Positions 32,626-44,165 of a stretch of DNA of 64,000 bases are shown piece after piece. Within the stretch, counting starts at the first letter, position 1. Every line of letters begins with the position of its first letter. Under the pieces are notes generated by a model, which did not search any database, was not told where the DNA came from, and worked only from the letters and a program-made list of their open reading frames with translations. The DNA comes from Megamerina dolium (lineage: Eukaryota > Arthropoda > Insecta > Diptera > Megamerinidae): assembly GCA_963854835.1 (NCBI GenBank), contig OY978526.1, positions 60,946,649-61,010,648 of the forward strand, written 5' to 3'. A program made the translations under genes and the position numbers.

Positions 32626-34454
32626 TCGATTAGGTGCGAGTATAAGAAAAACTATTTTCCAAAAGTAATTAACCTTTTCTTCAGTTTTTCTTTGTTCTTT
32701 CTTTTCTTTTTTTACTTCGAAATTTCTACGCAGGAAGTTTGTAATGCTGGTAATTGTGTAGAGAAATTTACATATTATTTCAAAAATAAGTTTTCCTTTA
32801 TTGCAAAAGGCTTAGCTCTTAATATAAGCTGTTGTCATTTTGTGTAATACTTTAATACAACATCATTAAAAGAGTTTATCAACTGGTTTATGTATTGTAT
32901 TACTACTAATTACAACTTCTGGAGAAAAATGGAACTTTTGTGAACGAGTTAGAACATTTTGCTTCATTTTAATCAAAACCAAACAATTTATTTATCTTCG
33001 CTAAAGTCGTGCTAGTGAAAAATTTAATTATAATTACCATTTGGATATATATGTAGTGTGGCAGATTTTCGTAAAGATCAAAATTGGCTATTTTAAAACA
33101 ATTGGTGAAAATAAATATACGTCTTTGAGCGAAATATTCTCTGAAAGATAAAATAATATAAATACACATATATTACGCTATGCAGCCGCACTTTGTACGG
33201 CATTTCGCTATGTACGGCAATTAGCAGCCTTCTTTAATTATGACAGAGGAAAAAAATTGTGTGTGCTGTTAGTCCAGTGAATTGCATTCTTTTTTTGCAA
33301 TAATATCGAAATGTTTAAAAAATATTTGGGATAATTTTGTTTCAATTATTACAAACGTTTGTAGAAAATTTCATTTCGACATAATGCAGAAATTTTCGCC
33401 ATTATTGCAGAAATGTTGGCATTAGTGTGAAAAATCGAATTCTTTAATTTTTTGTTCAACATTTTTTCTAGTTATTAGCAAAAAGTATCAAAGTGTCGAC
33501 ATCATTGCTAAAATGTTTTGGTATTAATTTATTCGATGCCTAAGTTCTGAGCATTCCTGCTAACATTATTATTTTCGACATTGTTTCAATCTTAATTCAT
33601 GTATCCATGTATTCAGTATTATAAAATGAAAATCTTTGAGAGTGAAAGATTGAGTAAAAACCGATTTATATTGTATTAAAATGATTTATTTATTAAAAGG
33701 CATCTTGCTTTAAGGTATAATGTATTCATTAATGAGAGATATTCGGCTAACTTCAGCAAAATATGAATATGCAAAAAATATACATAAACAATATTTGCAT
33801 TTGCGAAGCAACTATTACAAAATCTTATACCTTGCTTTTAATTTTTTGTTCATTTTTATTAAAATCACAACCTCTTACTTTTCAATTGTGTACGTTATCA
33901 AAAATAATCACGTTGCTAATGAAAATTCAAGGTTTCTATCAGAAAGTGAGAAATAAATCACATCTAATTTTTGTATTTTGACAGCAAAGGTTATAGAGTG
34001 ACAGTTGTTGTAACCTCACAGACGCACAGACGCACAGAGATAAATATCATATGCAATATTCGATTTTTGGTTTTATTTTATTAAAACAAAATTTTTTTGT
34101 ATGTCAAAAATCACCTCGTATAGAAATGTGTACATAAATTTACGGCATATTGTATTTAGTCCATATCTATCAATACAAAAAAAAAAAAAACACATATACT
34201 TTGTCCATTGTATTTTCGACAGAAAAAAATTATAGAGTTCGAGTTATAGCAACCTCACAGATGGATAGACTCAAAGTATTAAAATTAAAATTTTACTAAA
34301 ATTTTATTTTCATTCAATTTTAGCTTATCTCTTTGCATTGTAAAAGTAACTAAGTTTGACAAATGACATATAAATTTGACATTTCAGAGATCATATTTAT
34401 TATAACATATTACCATAATATAATTTTTATTTCTTCTTTTATATGTGGTACTTA
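32626..34454. other. AT-rich non-coding DNA with a diverged direct repeat
   Basis: No gene seen. Two related patches, GTTATAGAGTGACAGTTG...CCTCACAGACG (about 33989-34028) and TTATAGAGTTCGAGTTATAG...CCTCACAGATGG (about 34230-34265), suggest an old duplication of about 240 bp. The 78-codon frame at 33720 has no support. Confidence 0.6.
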
Positions 34455-34792
34455 TATGCCCCGAAGGGCTCTTTGGCCGAGCTTCTTTTCCATTACTGTT
34501 GTGCGTCTTAATTTTTGGACAATATTAGAAGTGATCGACTTATTTTAGCCGGTTCCGAATGGCAGAACTCTTGCGACATCACTTTTCTGAGCTTTGTCGC
34601 AGAGTTTTTTTAGAAGCTTTTCCATAACAAATTGTTACTGCCGGAAGAATTGCCAATTGCTTGCCGACAGGTGGGTATCGTTCGAAAGAAAAATCTTTTC
34701 GATATTAAATTTGTTATGCTTCAGGCGGGGATTGAATCCACAACCTACAGATCAGAAGGCCAACACACTAACCACTGAATTAGGGCACCCAC
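34455..34792 (-). repeat. tRNA-derived SINE, near full length (copy 3)
   Basis: On the - strand the tRNA-like head lies at the right (box A region near 34776-34786, degraded; box B near 34732-34742) and the body runs left through GCATAACAAATTTAATATCG, TTCGAACGATACCCAC and a 3' end AGCTCGGCCAAAGAGCCC TTCGGGGC. About 338 bp, closely matching copy 4 at 40256. No poly(A) tail is evident. Confidence 0.85.
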
Positions 34793-35703
34793 TTTAATAC
34801 TTTAGTTTATATACACTTTCAAAATGTCAATAATTACAATTGAGAAATAACTCTATTTTGTTATGAAAGATGCTTACCACCAATTTTAATATTGGTATTC
34901 ATAGTAAACTCACGTATACCAGCAGAAGAACTAGTTTTTCTAAAAATATAATCTAACATATTTCTGCAATAAAAGAAAAATTCAAATCCAGTTATGTGCG
35001 AGCCTACAGCCTATAAGTGCTAACTATCTAAAGTCTACTTTTGCTCGTACGTATGAGCAATATCTATATATTCTGAGAGTAGGGATAAAACGAAAATGAT
35101 ATAGATCAATTCGTTTACGTTTCTTAGTTTCATCTCGAATGCTCGATAGAGACAGCAGAAGTATTTGGTTCCCTTTTGAAACAATGTTATTTAGTTGTTA
35201 TTTCAAAATAACGTTATCTCGAAGCGCGCTGAAAATGCGCTATTTGACAAACAAAAATTATAATAAAATAAAGGAGCTGTCATAAAATATATCGACTAAT
35301 TTCATTCTATCATTTTGGATTCAGAAGTCAGTTTTACATTAGAATTATTATTTTTTTTTTTGATATTAAAAAAAGTTGCATGAGTAATATTAACTAAAAA
35401 CAATAATGCGTCTAAAAAACGAAACGAATTGATGCATAAAAACGGCTAGTTACGGATATTTTTTTAGCCCTACTTTCAGATTATTCAGGTCTTGCTCATG
35501 TGTCCAAACATGTATCGAAAGCTGTTATAATAGTGGGATTTAATTATAGGTATACAAGAAATCCGTTTCCGGAGGTACATATATAAGTTTAAATTAATGT
35601 TCGAAAATTTGAAAGAGCCATATGAAATACCTTGTTACTATAACTTTAAGATTAAATAATACTGAAATTTTCTAAAATTACATTTTATTCCATGAATTAA
35701 GAC
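34793..35703. other. Non-coding DNA with a possible hAT-like MITE (35079-35473)
   Basis: No gene seen. Between 35079 and 35473 the ends are imperfect inverted repeats: GTAGGG.TAAAA outermost, then ATCAATTCGTTT.CGTTT further in on both arms. TAGGG-type termini occur in hAT-derived MITEs, but an 8-bp duplication is not visible, so this stays tentative. Confidence 0.4.
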
Positions 35704-36608
35704 TTAAGGGGGTCTTCTACCTTGTTGGTTCAAAAAGTTCGATTTTTTTTTTTCAATTTTCCAACCCAGAAGGTGTTAGGAATATACCCTTAAAAGGATA
35801 TAACTGAAATCTTATTATTTCGAGTTTTTCCGAGCCGTCGAAGACAATTACGCGTGCTCTTATCGCAGCGCTCTTCGCGACCACCTAAAAGCTGGCCCAT
35901 CGCGTTTTTCTAAAGTTATCTAACGTTCTATCGAATACCTGATGTATCTGTATCTATGTAATCTCTGTTATGCATGATAAATTTTTCGGTCCATTCAGTT
36001 TGAAAGAAAATTTAACGTCGGAAACATCCCGCTTGTTATATACATGAATATCTTTAAATGCGATTTCCCAAAAGTTGCGTTTTTGTAACTGGTTGACATG
36101 ATATCTCGAAAACTAATTGATTGATTGATTGAAATTATATATCAAAATTTGTGAAAAACATGTGGCTATCGTCTGACAGATACTTTTTAGATTTTTTTTA
36201 TTTAAACAATTTTTACAGATGTTTTTAACCCCGAAAACATTAAAAAAAAAATTTTTTTTTTTTTAAGTTGCCTGTTCTGCGAAATTTTCAAATTTTGAAA
36301 ATGCCATCTGTCAAACGATAGCCAAGGTGATAAAAAAATTAAATCATTTTGGTTTTTTTGTTTCAGACGATTTTCATGAGCTAAATCGTGTCAACCATTT
36401 GTGTATGCATTTTTTGCAAGGGACACTTCAAGGTCAAGTCACGGTCAAATCGAAGACAGTAAATTTTCAGTAAAATTAGTGTTAAATGTATTTAAATAAA
36501 CAAGTTGAATGCAACAAACCGCACCTCGATTGCGTTTTTAGTTTTCCTATAACTAATATTCAAAAAACAGTGTCAAAAATGAAGCCACAAGGTAGAAGAC
36601 CCCCTTAA
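35704..36608. mobile_element. TTAA-flanked non-coding foldback element
   Basis: Both ends read TTAAGGGGGTCTTC...: the outer 21 bp at 35704-35724 are the exact reverse complement of 36588-36608. TTAA is the target of piggyBac-type elements, so TTAA may be the target duplication and GGGGGTC the terminus. Inside lies a second inverted pair (TGGCTATCGTCTGACAGAT near 36168 and its complement near 36305, one mismatch) and weaker symmetry around GGTTGACA, so the whole 0.9 kb can fold back. No coding frame. A non-autonomous transposon is the best explanation. Confidence 0.75.
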
Positions 36609-36772
36609 TTACATTTGTGCGGTAGTTTGTTACCATTTCTTACTTCTTGCGAACAGTTGCAATGCATCTTTCCATGAATTATCTCAATTTTATTTTTATA
36701 TGGGTACACTTATTACTCTTCTCGTGTCTTACAATTCAATGTAGGATAATTTTATCAGCCTCACCTTAAATA

Positions 36773-37657
36773 CAGGGTGATTTTTAAGAGCCTTCTGATT
36801 TGATTAAAAAAAAAACACATACAATTTATAGAAATGTGTGAAATCTTTATTTCAGTGGATAGAATGATCTATATAATTCAATGTTTAACGATGACTTCAT
36901 GTAAATGTTGTAAATGTAAACGCGGTTCCGCCTCAAATGATTCATACGCTTGGTCCAATTTTGGCATACTCTCTCCAACATATCGGCCGGTATTTCACGA
37001 ATAAATTCTTCAATATAGGCTTCCAGTGCGTCAACCGTTGCGGGCTTGTCCTATAGACATGAGCCTTAACACAGTCACACAAAAAATAGTCTAAAGGCGT
37101 TAAATCGCACGATCTAGGCGGCCAATTTACCGTCCCTAAACGTGAAATAACCTGTTCACAGAGCTCGCCTTTCAATTGGGCCATTGTTTCGCGTGCTGTG
37201 TGGCATGTGGCACCGTCTTGTTGAAACTACATGTCAGCCAAGTCCAGCTCTTCCATTTTGGACAAAAAAAAGTTTGTAATCTTATCACGGTAGCGCTCGC
37301 CATTCACGTAACGTTCCTGCCTTCGTCGTCTTTGAAAAAGTACGGTCCAATAATGCCACCGGCCCATAATCCACACCAAACAGTGCATTTTTTTCTTCAC
37401 ACCAAATACGGCAATTTTAATTGTTCACGTATCCATTCAACTAGAAATGAGCTTCGTCGCTGAACACAAGAAAGTGCACGATCCACTTTCTTAACCGAGC
37501 ATGAATTTTGATAATAAAATTCAATAATCTGCAAGCGTTGTTCGTTTGTAACCCGAGTCATGGTTAAATTATAGACCAAACTGAACATGTTTGACAGTAA
37601 CATGTTACACGATAACAGTTGAGCTACCGAAAACAGTGTTGCCAAAAAATAACCCTG
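36773..37657 (-). mobile_element. Mariner/Tc1-superfamily element, internally deleted
   Basis: Ends CAGGGTGATTTTT and AAAAAATAACCCTG are inverted repeats flanked by TA on each side. On the - strand an N-terminal helix-turn-helix start (MTRVTNEQRLQIIEFYYQNS) is followed after a deletion by FSDEAHF, WAGGIIGPYFFKDDEGRNV, FQQDGATCHTARET and NWPPRSCDLTPLDYFL. These hold catalytic Asp positions of the DDE/D core. Stops and frameshifts are frequent, including two TAG codons replacing tryptophans. 885 bp. Non-autonomous. Family assignment within the superfamily is not attempted. Confidence 0.85.
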
Positions 37658-37659
37658 TA

Positions 37660-39180
37660 TTTATAAAGTATGAATGTAAGGAATTATACAAGGTGGAACA
37701 AAAGTCATTACTTGATTATGAAACAGAAAATATAATAATAATCATAAGTTCTGTGTGTTTATTATATTAATTAGCATACTTTAATTTTATTCCAAATACA
37801 CTATCAGCTGGTGGTCGTCATTAGAACTTCCTAACAAGATTCTAAAACGGTTAAATCCTTGCTTAAGAATATTTATTCAATTCTTTCGCTTATTTGAAGA
37901 GTAGCAGGCATCGCTTGTACATTCTAACATTTTTTTATCATCAGCTTGCAATAATTATCCACACATTTACTCTCAAAAGTTAACTAAAAATGTAAATATG
38001 TAGAGTAAGTACTAACCCACTTACTTTTACCAATTTTATGAATCAACAAATCATAAATATTGTAAGATGAAATTCAACAGCAAATATTTTCAACCCTTTC
38101 TGGGCTTGACCTTCCACCAACACGCTTGTACAATTTCTTAATTTAGCAATTAAATGAACAAAAAAAAAAAAAAAAAGAACTCCAAAAGCAATTTGGAAAG
38201 AATTCAAATTTTATTTAAGTTTCTAATTAGGGTAATTCTATTTATAAACTATTATTTTTCTATAAGCAAATATTATGATATGGATGAAAATGAACTTGTG
38301 TGTATGTAGGTACTACTTAAATCGTAGATACTTAAATCGTTGTACACATATGTAAATAAAAATATAATCGCATTCACATAAATTCAATCTATACATACAA
38401 TTTGTACTCAATACACTGTCCAATTGAAAATCTATATTCCCATAAATATTTTAAGACTTTACGCAATTTTACAAAAAATGTTTGTAGTATAAAATACATT
38501 ATTCTCCTATATTTACGTGTTTCATTGTTTTTAGTTGATTGTAGGGATTTAAAAAGTGATATTTTATTGAAAGTAAATACATGTGGTGCTATATAAATTG
38601 ACATTTATCTGTGCAGAAGCTTTGTATTATCTGAATGCCGTGTATGCTTATACACATATGATGTGTACAAGTATACGCGCATATATATGTTTCCATAAAA
38701 ATATTACCAAAATAAATAAATATGATACCTGCATAACAACAACAACAATAAAGGAGTATATTTTTATATCCAAAATCCTTGTAACCACTCACTCACCAGC
38801 AACTTAACAAACAATTATTTTATTTTATTTACTTACATATATCTGTGTTTGTGTTTGTATTGAAGCAGCCACATATCTATATATGTATATTAATATGTGT
38901 TTATAGTCCTGTAAATATATTCGTATATTTACTTGGATTTTTTCATTTCCATTTTCATTTTGGAAAACAATCAACGAACAAATTTGTCGGAATTGTTAAA
39001 GATGTTGGCAATATTAATCGGAACACGTGTATGGGTGGTTGAAAACGAGAGCGTCACTGTCGGCATTTTTTTCGAGAGAAAACTGCAGAATACTCAAGTT
39101 AATATTTACTTATTTATGAAATATAATATTTTCATGTGGATTTACTTACATAGGCCAGTCAATGACAAATAGATTTACAA
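37660..39180. other. AT-rich non-coding DNA
   Basis: No gene, RNA or transposon recognised. The short open frames at 38389-38807 and 38845-39172 overlap on both strands and have no coding character. Confidence 0.6.
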
Positions 39181-39620
39181 TAAGAAATTACTCCGTTCCG
39201 CAAAGTCCCGTTGTTTTGGGCAATACGTGACTAGTGACAACTATGCTTTCACAGAACTTCAACTATCTTGGAACCAACATTAGCACCAGTAATGACGTCA
39301 GCCGGAGCTCATACGAAGGGTATTACTGTTGCAAAAAGCTTTGGTGTAATTAAGGAATTTAGGGGTAGACCACTCTCTCGAAGAACGAAAACCGCACTCT
39401 ACAAGTTTCTCATAATGATACGCCTTATATACGCGCAGAATTGTGGATTCTTTTAGAGAAGACGTTGCTTGGAGTTTTCAAGAGAAAAGTATACGGACCT
39501 ATTTGCGTTGGTGGCAAGTACCAAATAGGACACAACTATACGCCATACGCCAATATAGGGAGATCTAAATTCAGCACATTGAGCGAAGCAGTATTGACGA
39601 TCTTCATGAATATGCTTTCG
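39181..39620 (+). mobile_element. Highly diverged RTE fragment
   Basis: Translated pieces read NYLGTNISTSNDVS, RGRPLSRRTKTALYKFLIM and LLGVFKRKVYGPICVGGKYQ, which line up with the thumb/C-terminal part of RTE copy B (YLGTSINSSNDVS, RALSRRTKTTLYKSLIM, ILGVFERKVLRKIFGPICVGGEY). Short deletions and substitutions are many, so this is an older insertion than copies A and B. Confidence 0.75.
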
Positions 39621-40255
39621 AGGTAGAAAATAAAATTTTTACATTCAAATTCCTTATGGAAAGGGATTTCGCAGCACCTACATAGGAAATCATATTCTTC
39701 TTAAAGTGGTATCCGTCTTATTCTGAAAACGTAGCGTCTTCTTACTACCGCAATACAGGCTTGTCTTATTTGGCGTTTGTGTTTGCAAAAATGTTCGATG
39801 ATTATTTTGCCTCAAAACAACTAAGTTTTCATGGCGTTCATCATCAACCCGATTAAAGACAAAATACCAATACGTAACCAACGTAATAAATATGTTTTCA
39901 ATAAAGCCGAATTTCATTAAAAGATGTTCAGTTTTTATTTATTTGTACATTTATTAAATATAATAATGGTTTAGTCATCATAAATATAAAAATACCATTA
40001 ACATTATTTTCCATAGAAAATTATAACAAACAGTTTAGTGTAGTATGTGTAGTAGTGACGCTCTTCTAAACAAAGAATACAAAATTTGTGCAGAGAAATA
40101 AACAGCATTTAAGAAAATCGTTTGTCTATTAGGCGACCATTTAAAGTATCGTCAGATGGCCAATTCAGATTGTTGCGTAGCCATATTATTTCTATGAGAC
40201 AATAAGTAATGCTTAACAAAGCTCATTAAATATATTTATACAAAAATTTATGAGT
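39621..40255. other. AT-rich non-coding DNA
   Basis: Nothing recognised. A - strand open frame at 39690-39917 is judged to be chance. Confidence 0.5.
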
Positions 40256-40598
40256 GTGGGTGCCATAGCTCAGTGGTTAGTGTGTTGGCCTTCTGATCTG
40301 TCGGTTGGGGGTTCAATCCCCGGCTGAAGCATAACAAATTTAATATCGAAACGATTTTCTTTCGAACGGTACCTGTCGGCAAGTAATTGGCAATTCTTCC
40401 GACAGTAACAATTTGCCATGGAAAAGCTTCTAAAAGAATTCTGCGACAAAGCTCAGAAAAAGTGATGTCACAAGAGTTCTGCCCTTCGAAACCGGCTTAA
40501 ATAAGTAGGTCCCTTCTAATACTGTCCAAAATTTAACACGCACAACAGTAATGGAGAAGAAGCTCGGTCAAAGTGTTCTTTGAGGCTATAATTACATA
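40256..40598 (+). repeat. tRNA-derived SINE, full-length reference copy (copy 4)
   Basis: The clearest copy. tRNA-like head with box A TAGCTCAGTGG at 40266-40276 and box B GGTTCAATCCC at 40310-40320. The body has GCATAACAAATTTAATATCG and TTCGAACGGTACC, the centre GGAAAAGCTTCT, and the end CAACAGTAATGGAGAAGAAG then AGCTCGGTCAAAG. About 343 bp. RNA polymerase III would start at the head. The spacing of the boxes (33 bp) is right for an internal promoter. No tail of A residues at the 3' end. Confidence 0.88.
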
Positions 40599-41358
40599 TT
40601 GTACCTACGTGTATTCAATCAAATTTTTATCATCAAATAATCTGATTTTCTTCGTTTTTACTTGAAATTAAAATGAAATAAACAATTATTTTTTCAGCAT
40701 AGAAAAGGCTTTCTTGTTTGCATACATATCACATAATTTTAATGTGGAAGTGGCCACTTCCTTTTTATAAAATCGGATTTTCGGACAATTCAATAAAATT
40801 TTTATAAAAGCTGTATGAGAAAGTTTGGCAGGCCCCTTTTAATAAGGTTCTTGGAGCCTACAGTACGCATCTGCAGTATTTATTTAATATGATATTAAGT
40901 ATAGCCATCAAGACTTGAACTTAAATTTCCATATCAATATCAATATCAGAGTCTCAAAAATACAACCCTGCCATTTAGCAACTGTCAAACATAAATCTCA
41001 ACAAAAGTGTTATCTATGAGTAATCAATTATTTTTTTCATATCGAACACAAACTTTGTAATAAAATTAATTTTTTTCATTTACCGTAGATCTTACGGTTC
41101 GCAGTATTTGCAATCCGTATCTTATAGAAATCTTATGTCCGTGGAGCAAAATATGATTTATGATGCCTCCTTACATATTTTATAGAAATTAACGTTTTTT
41201 TAGAATTATGAATAGAAGTATTTAAATCATAAAAAATTAGAGCAGACTGTTTTGATGAAATCCTTTTCCACGCTCGATACAGAAATAAAAGCAAAACTCT
41301 ATTTTCCAAATAATAAATTACTTACCAACCAAATGTTTATGGGAACACCTATATAACG

Positions 41359-41426
<68 letters not shown>

Positions 41427-42258
41427 GTATATATGTATACATATGTATATATGTATAAGACTACTTTTTTGTCATCACATACAATTATTTTCAATATTGT
41501 TCTATCGTACCGAACTTTGAAATATTCAGTACGCATATCTTGTCTAAGGGGGTACAAAGGTGCCCCAAGTAGACAAGTAGACAAGTAGACCGTTCTTACA
41601 TAACTCAATTGATAAAAGTTAAATGCAAAGAGAAAAATACACCAACAATAATAATAATGGAAATGTTAAGAATCAATGAACAAAATACTTGTTCAATTAA
41701 AAATACAATGGCAATATTGTATAATATATAAATATGTATGTATAGATATATGTTCATATTAGCTAAATTAAGTAATACGTCACATATTCAAGTCAACCAT
41801 AACGAGATCGTCTGTTGCCATAGTTATTATTGTTGAGAAGTTGTTAATATTCTTTTATTCGTTATTTTTTTTTATCATATTTTGTGACATTATTTTCCAT
41901 TGTTTATGAGTATATTGTTCTTTTATTTTATAGCTGTACTTATTCTCATTGAGTGCATTATTTGCTTACTAAAAAGTTTTATTTAAAACAAAATACGATA
42001 TGTATTTCAACGTTCTACCTATTGAAAATATTAAAATTTTTTTAATTCTTTCATTACCCACTTTAATTTTTTTTTTTCCTTTCGTTAATAATGCTTTATG
42101 AAACATTCATGTAAGCACTGTTCTAGTAGAAAAATTATTCCTACTAATCTTTCAATGAAATTCCGCCATTAAACATTTTGAATGTTAAATAAAATTTGCA
42201 TAAAATTGCCGAACTTTTTTCCTATCATACTGCATACTTTATCCAACCGTGTTTTATC
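40599..42258. other. AT-rich non-coding DNA with a (TA)n tract
   Basis: No gene seen. Contains a (TA)n microsatellite at about 41358-41421 followed by ATGTATATATG-type repeats to 41457, and a short AAGTAGAC tandem (about 41567-41592). Confidence 0.7.
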
Positions 42259-42262
42259 ATAT

Positions 42263-42699
42263 TGTAACGAGTATCGATAGTTGATTACTCATCACTATTG
42301 TGACTGACTCTATTGGCAGCATCGAAACGAATGTCAACAAAAAGAAATAAGCGATAACCAGAACAAGCCAACGAGAAAGGAAGAGAAGAATCTCGATAAA
42401 GGAAGATTCTGGGGTGTTGCCAACAGAGTATAAATAGAGCCAGTGTTGAGAAGAAAAATCAATCTGCTACCGAACGTGATTGCGAAAACATTGATACAGA
42501 GGCAAAAGTTGCAAGTACATTTAAGTGTTATAGTAAATAGTTGATTGTAAACAGTGTTGATTGTAAATAGAGATTATTAAATAAATAGTTGCTGTATATA
42601 GTTGTATAAAATAAGTGTTGCAGTTATCATTAACAGAATCCAGTGATCGAACAAGGTAATTCAAATAGAATTAAACGCTCACAGAATAAAAACGTAACA
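42263..42699 (+). repeat. Gypsy copy 1, 5' LTR
   Basis: Starts TGTAACGAG and ends ACGTAACA. Contains a DREF-like TATCGATA at 42272-42279, a TATAAATA box at 42429-42436 and AATAAA at 42590-42595 and 42685-42690. Confidence 0.95.
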
Positions 42700-42717
42700 A
42701 TTGGTGTCAGAAGTGGG
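42700..42717 (+). promoter_or_regulatory. Gypsy copy 1 primer-binding site
   Basis: Directly after the LTR comes TTGGTGTCAGAAGTGGG. The TGG start suits pairing with a tRNA CCA end that primes minus-strand DNA. I cannot say which tRNA. The same bases follow the 5' LTR of copy 2 (48666). Confidence 0.75.
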
Positions 42718-42728
42718 ATTCTGTAAAG

Positions 42729-44165
42729 ATGGTGAAAATTGACCAACTAAAAGTGGACCAGCTTAAAAAGCTGTTGGTAGAGATGAATCTATCGTCATCA
42801 GGTGCAAAGGCGGAACTGCTGGTGAGGCTGAGGCAAGCTATGGAGGCTAAGGGAATTAATGTAGAAGAACATGAGTTCTTCGAGGAAGCCGATATACAAG
42901 CAGTTGTGCACGCTGAGGAAGAGAGCAAAATAGATTCGAGTGGTCAACTCATGGATTTCATGAAAACCATGATGCTGCAGCAACAACAACAGCTACAAGA
43001 ACACTCGGCTGAATTGCGTATAGAAATTCAAGGAAATGCGTCTCGCATTGACTCCAAGTTTCAAGAACATTCGGTACGTCAAGAAAACGCTATGGGAGAA
43101 TTCCAGAAAACAATTGACTCCAAGCTTCAAGAACATTCGGCTCGTCAAGAACATGTCATCGAAAAACTACAAAAGGGAATTGAGATTAGATTTCAGGAAA
43201 TTTCCGGAGCTATTAATGACAAAGTCACAGAGCTGAAAGAACATGTGGATGATTTGGATGATAAACTGAAGGAACATGTAGACAGACATGATGACTTGGA
43301 AGAAAAGCTTGAGAAATTAGAGCGCGAACTTAATAAAATAAAAATAAGTGGAGCAACCACATCAGTGATAAGAGAGTCAACTACAATTAAACTAAAGCCA
43401 CCAACATTTGACGGAAGCACGCCATTCAATATCTTCAAGCTTCAATTCGAGACAACAGCTTCGAAGAATCAATGGGATGACAGCGACAAGACTGCTGCTT
43501 TAATAGTCGCATTAAAAGGTAATGCTTCCGACGTGTTACAGATGATTCCAGAGAAAGATCGTGGTAGCTACCAATCACTGATGGACACACTCCAGCGGAA
43601 ATATGGAAATGAATACAAGAGTCAATTACATCGAGTGGAATTGAGATCGCGAGTGCAACGGAGTAATGAGAGTCTTCAGGAATTCGCTTCCGATATTGAG
43701 CGCTTATGTCATCTAGCGTTCTCCGGTAATTCGGAAGAGTTCGTCGAAAAAATAAAAATAGAGGCATTCATAGATGGCATACGTGATGGAGAGACAAAGC
43801 GTGCCCTAGTCATGTCACCAAGGAATACTTATGCCGAAACAGTCAGTAGTGCATTGACGTTTGAAGCCGCCAGTTTGATGTGTCGACCAATGCCACGGGT
43901 ACGCCAACTAGAAACAGAAACAGCAGATCTGGTTGAAGCAGTGTGTCAGGCATTCAAATCTGTAGTGCAGCCTGAAGCAAGAACAACAGGTCGACGCGAA
44001 ATCAAATTTACTGGTAAGTGCTTTATTTGCGACAAACCAGGACACATGGCGCGTGACTGCCGTCTACGACGAAAGCGATCAAGATCGAATTCTCCAGGAA
44101 GACAAAAGAAGGAGAATAAGGTGGATAGCGATCGCTCCACTAACACAAATCCATCGTTAAACTAA
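42729..44165 (+). CDS. gag: Gypsy gag with SAP motif, coiled coil and CCHC knuckle
   Basis: 478 aa, ATG 10 nt after the primer site. Residues about 5-40 (KVDQLKKLLVEMNLSSSGAK and on to LLVRLRQAM) fit the helix-turn-helix SAP motif, a DNA-binding module rare in gag proteins. Residues ~75-210 are a Glu/Lys/Gln-rich coiled coil built of near-repeats (SKFQEHSVRQE, SKLQEHSARQE). The capsid-like region follows (FDGSTPFNIFKLQFE, LQEFASDIERLCHLAF, YAETVSSALTFEAAS). A single CCHC knuckle, CFICDKPGHMARDC, lies near residue 435, then a basic tail. Stop TAA at 44163 sits next to the slippery site. It would assemble the particle and bind RNA. Confidence 0.93.
   Translation: MVKIDQLKVDQLKKLLVEMNLSSSGAKAELLVRLRQAMEAKGINVEEHEFFEEADIQAVVHAEEESKIDSSGQLMDFMKTMMLQQQQQLQEHSAELRIEIQGNASRIDSKFQEHSVRQENAMGEFQKTIDSKLQEHSARQEHVIEKLQKGIEIRFQEISGAINDKVTELKEHVDDLDDKLKEHVDRHDDLEEKLEKLERELNKIKISGATTSVIRESTTIKLKPPTFDGSTPFNIFKLQFETTASKNQWDDSDKTAALIVALKGNASDVLQMIPEKDRGSYQSLMDTLQRKYGNEYKSQLHRVELRSRVQRSNESLQEFASDIERLCHLAFSGNSEEFVEKIKIEAFIDGIRDGETKRALVMSPRNTYAETVSSALTFEAASLMCRPMPRVRQLETETADLVEAVCQAFKSVVQPEARTTGRREIKFTGKCFICDKPGHMARDCRLRRKRSRSNSPGRQKKENKVDSDRSTNTNPSLN

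Noticed and set aside
33720..33956. 78-codon open frame with hydrophobic segment (possible small membrane protein)
   Set aside because: AT-rich sequence readily gives Phe/Ile/Tyr-rich frames, and an overlapping frame of similar length exists at 33763. No other support.
40266..40330. tRNA gene
   Set aside because: Boxes A and B are present, but acceptor and anticodon stems do not pair properly and the head is fused to a repeated body found five times, so it is a SINE head.
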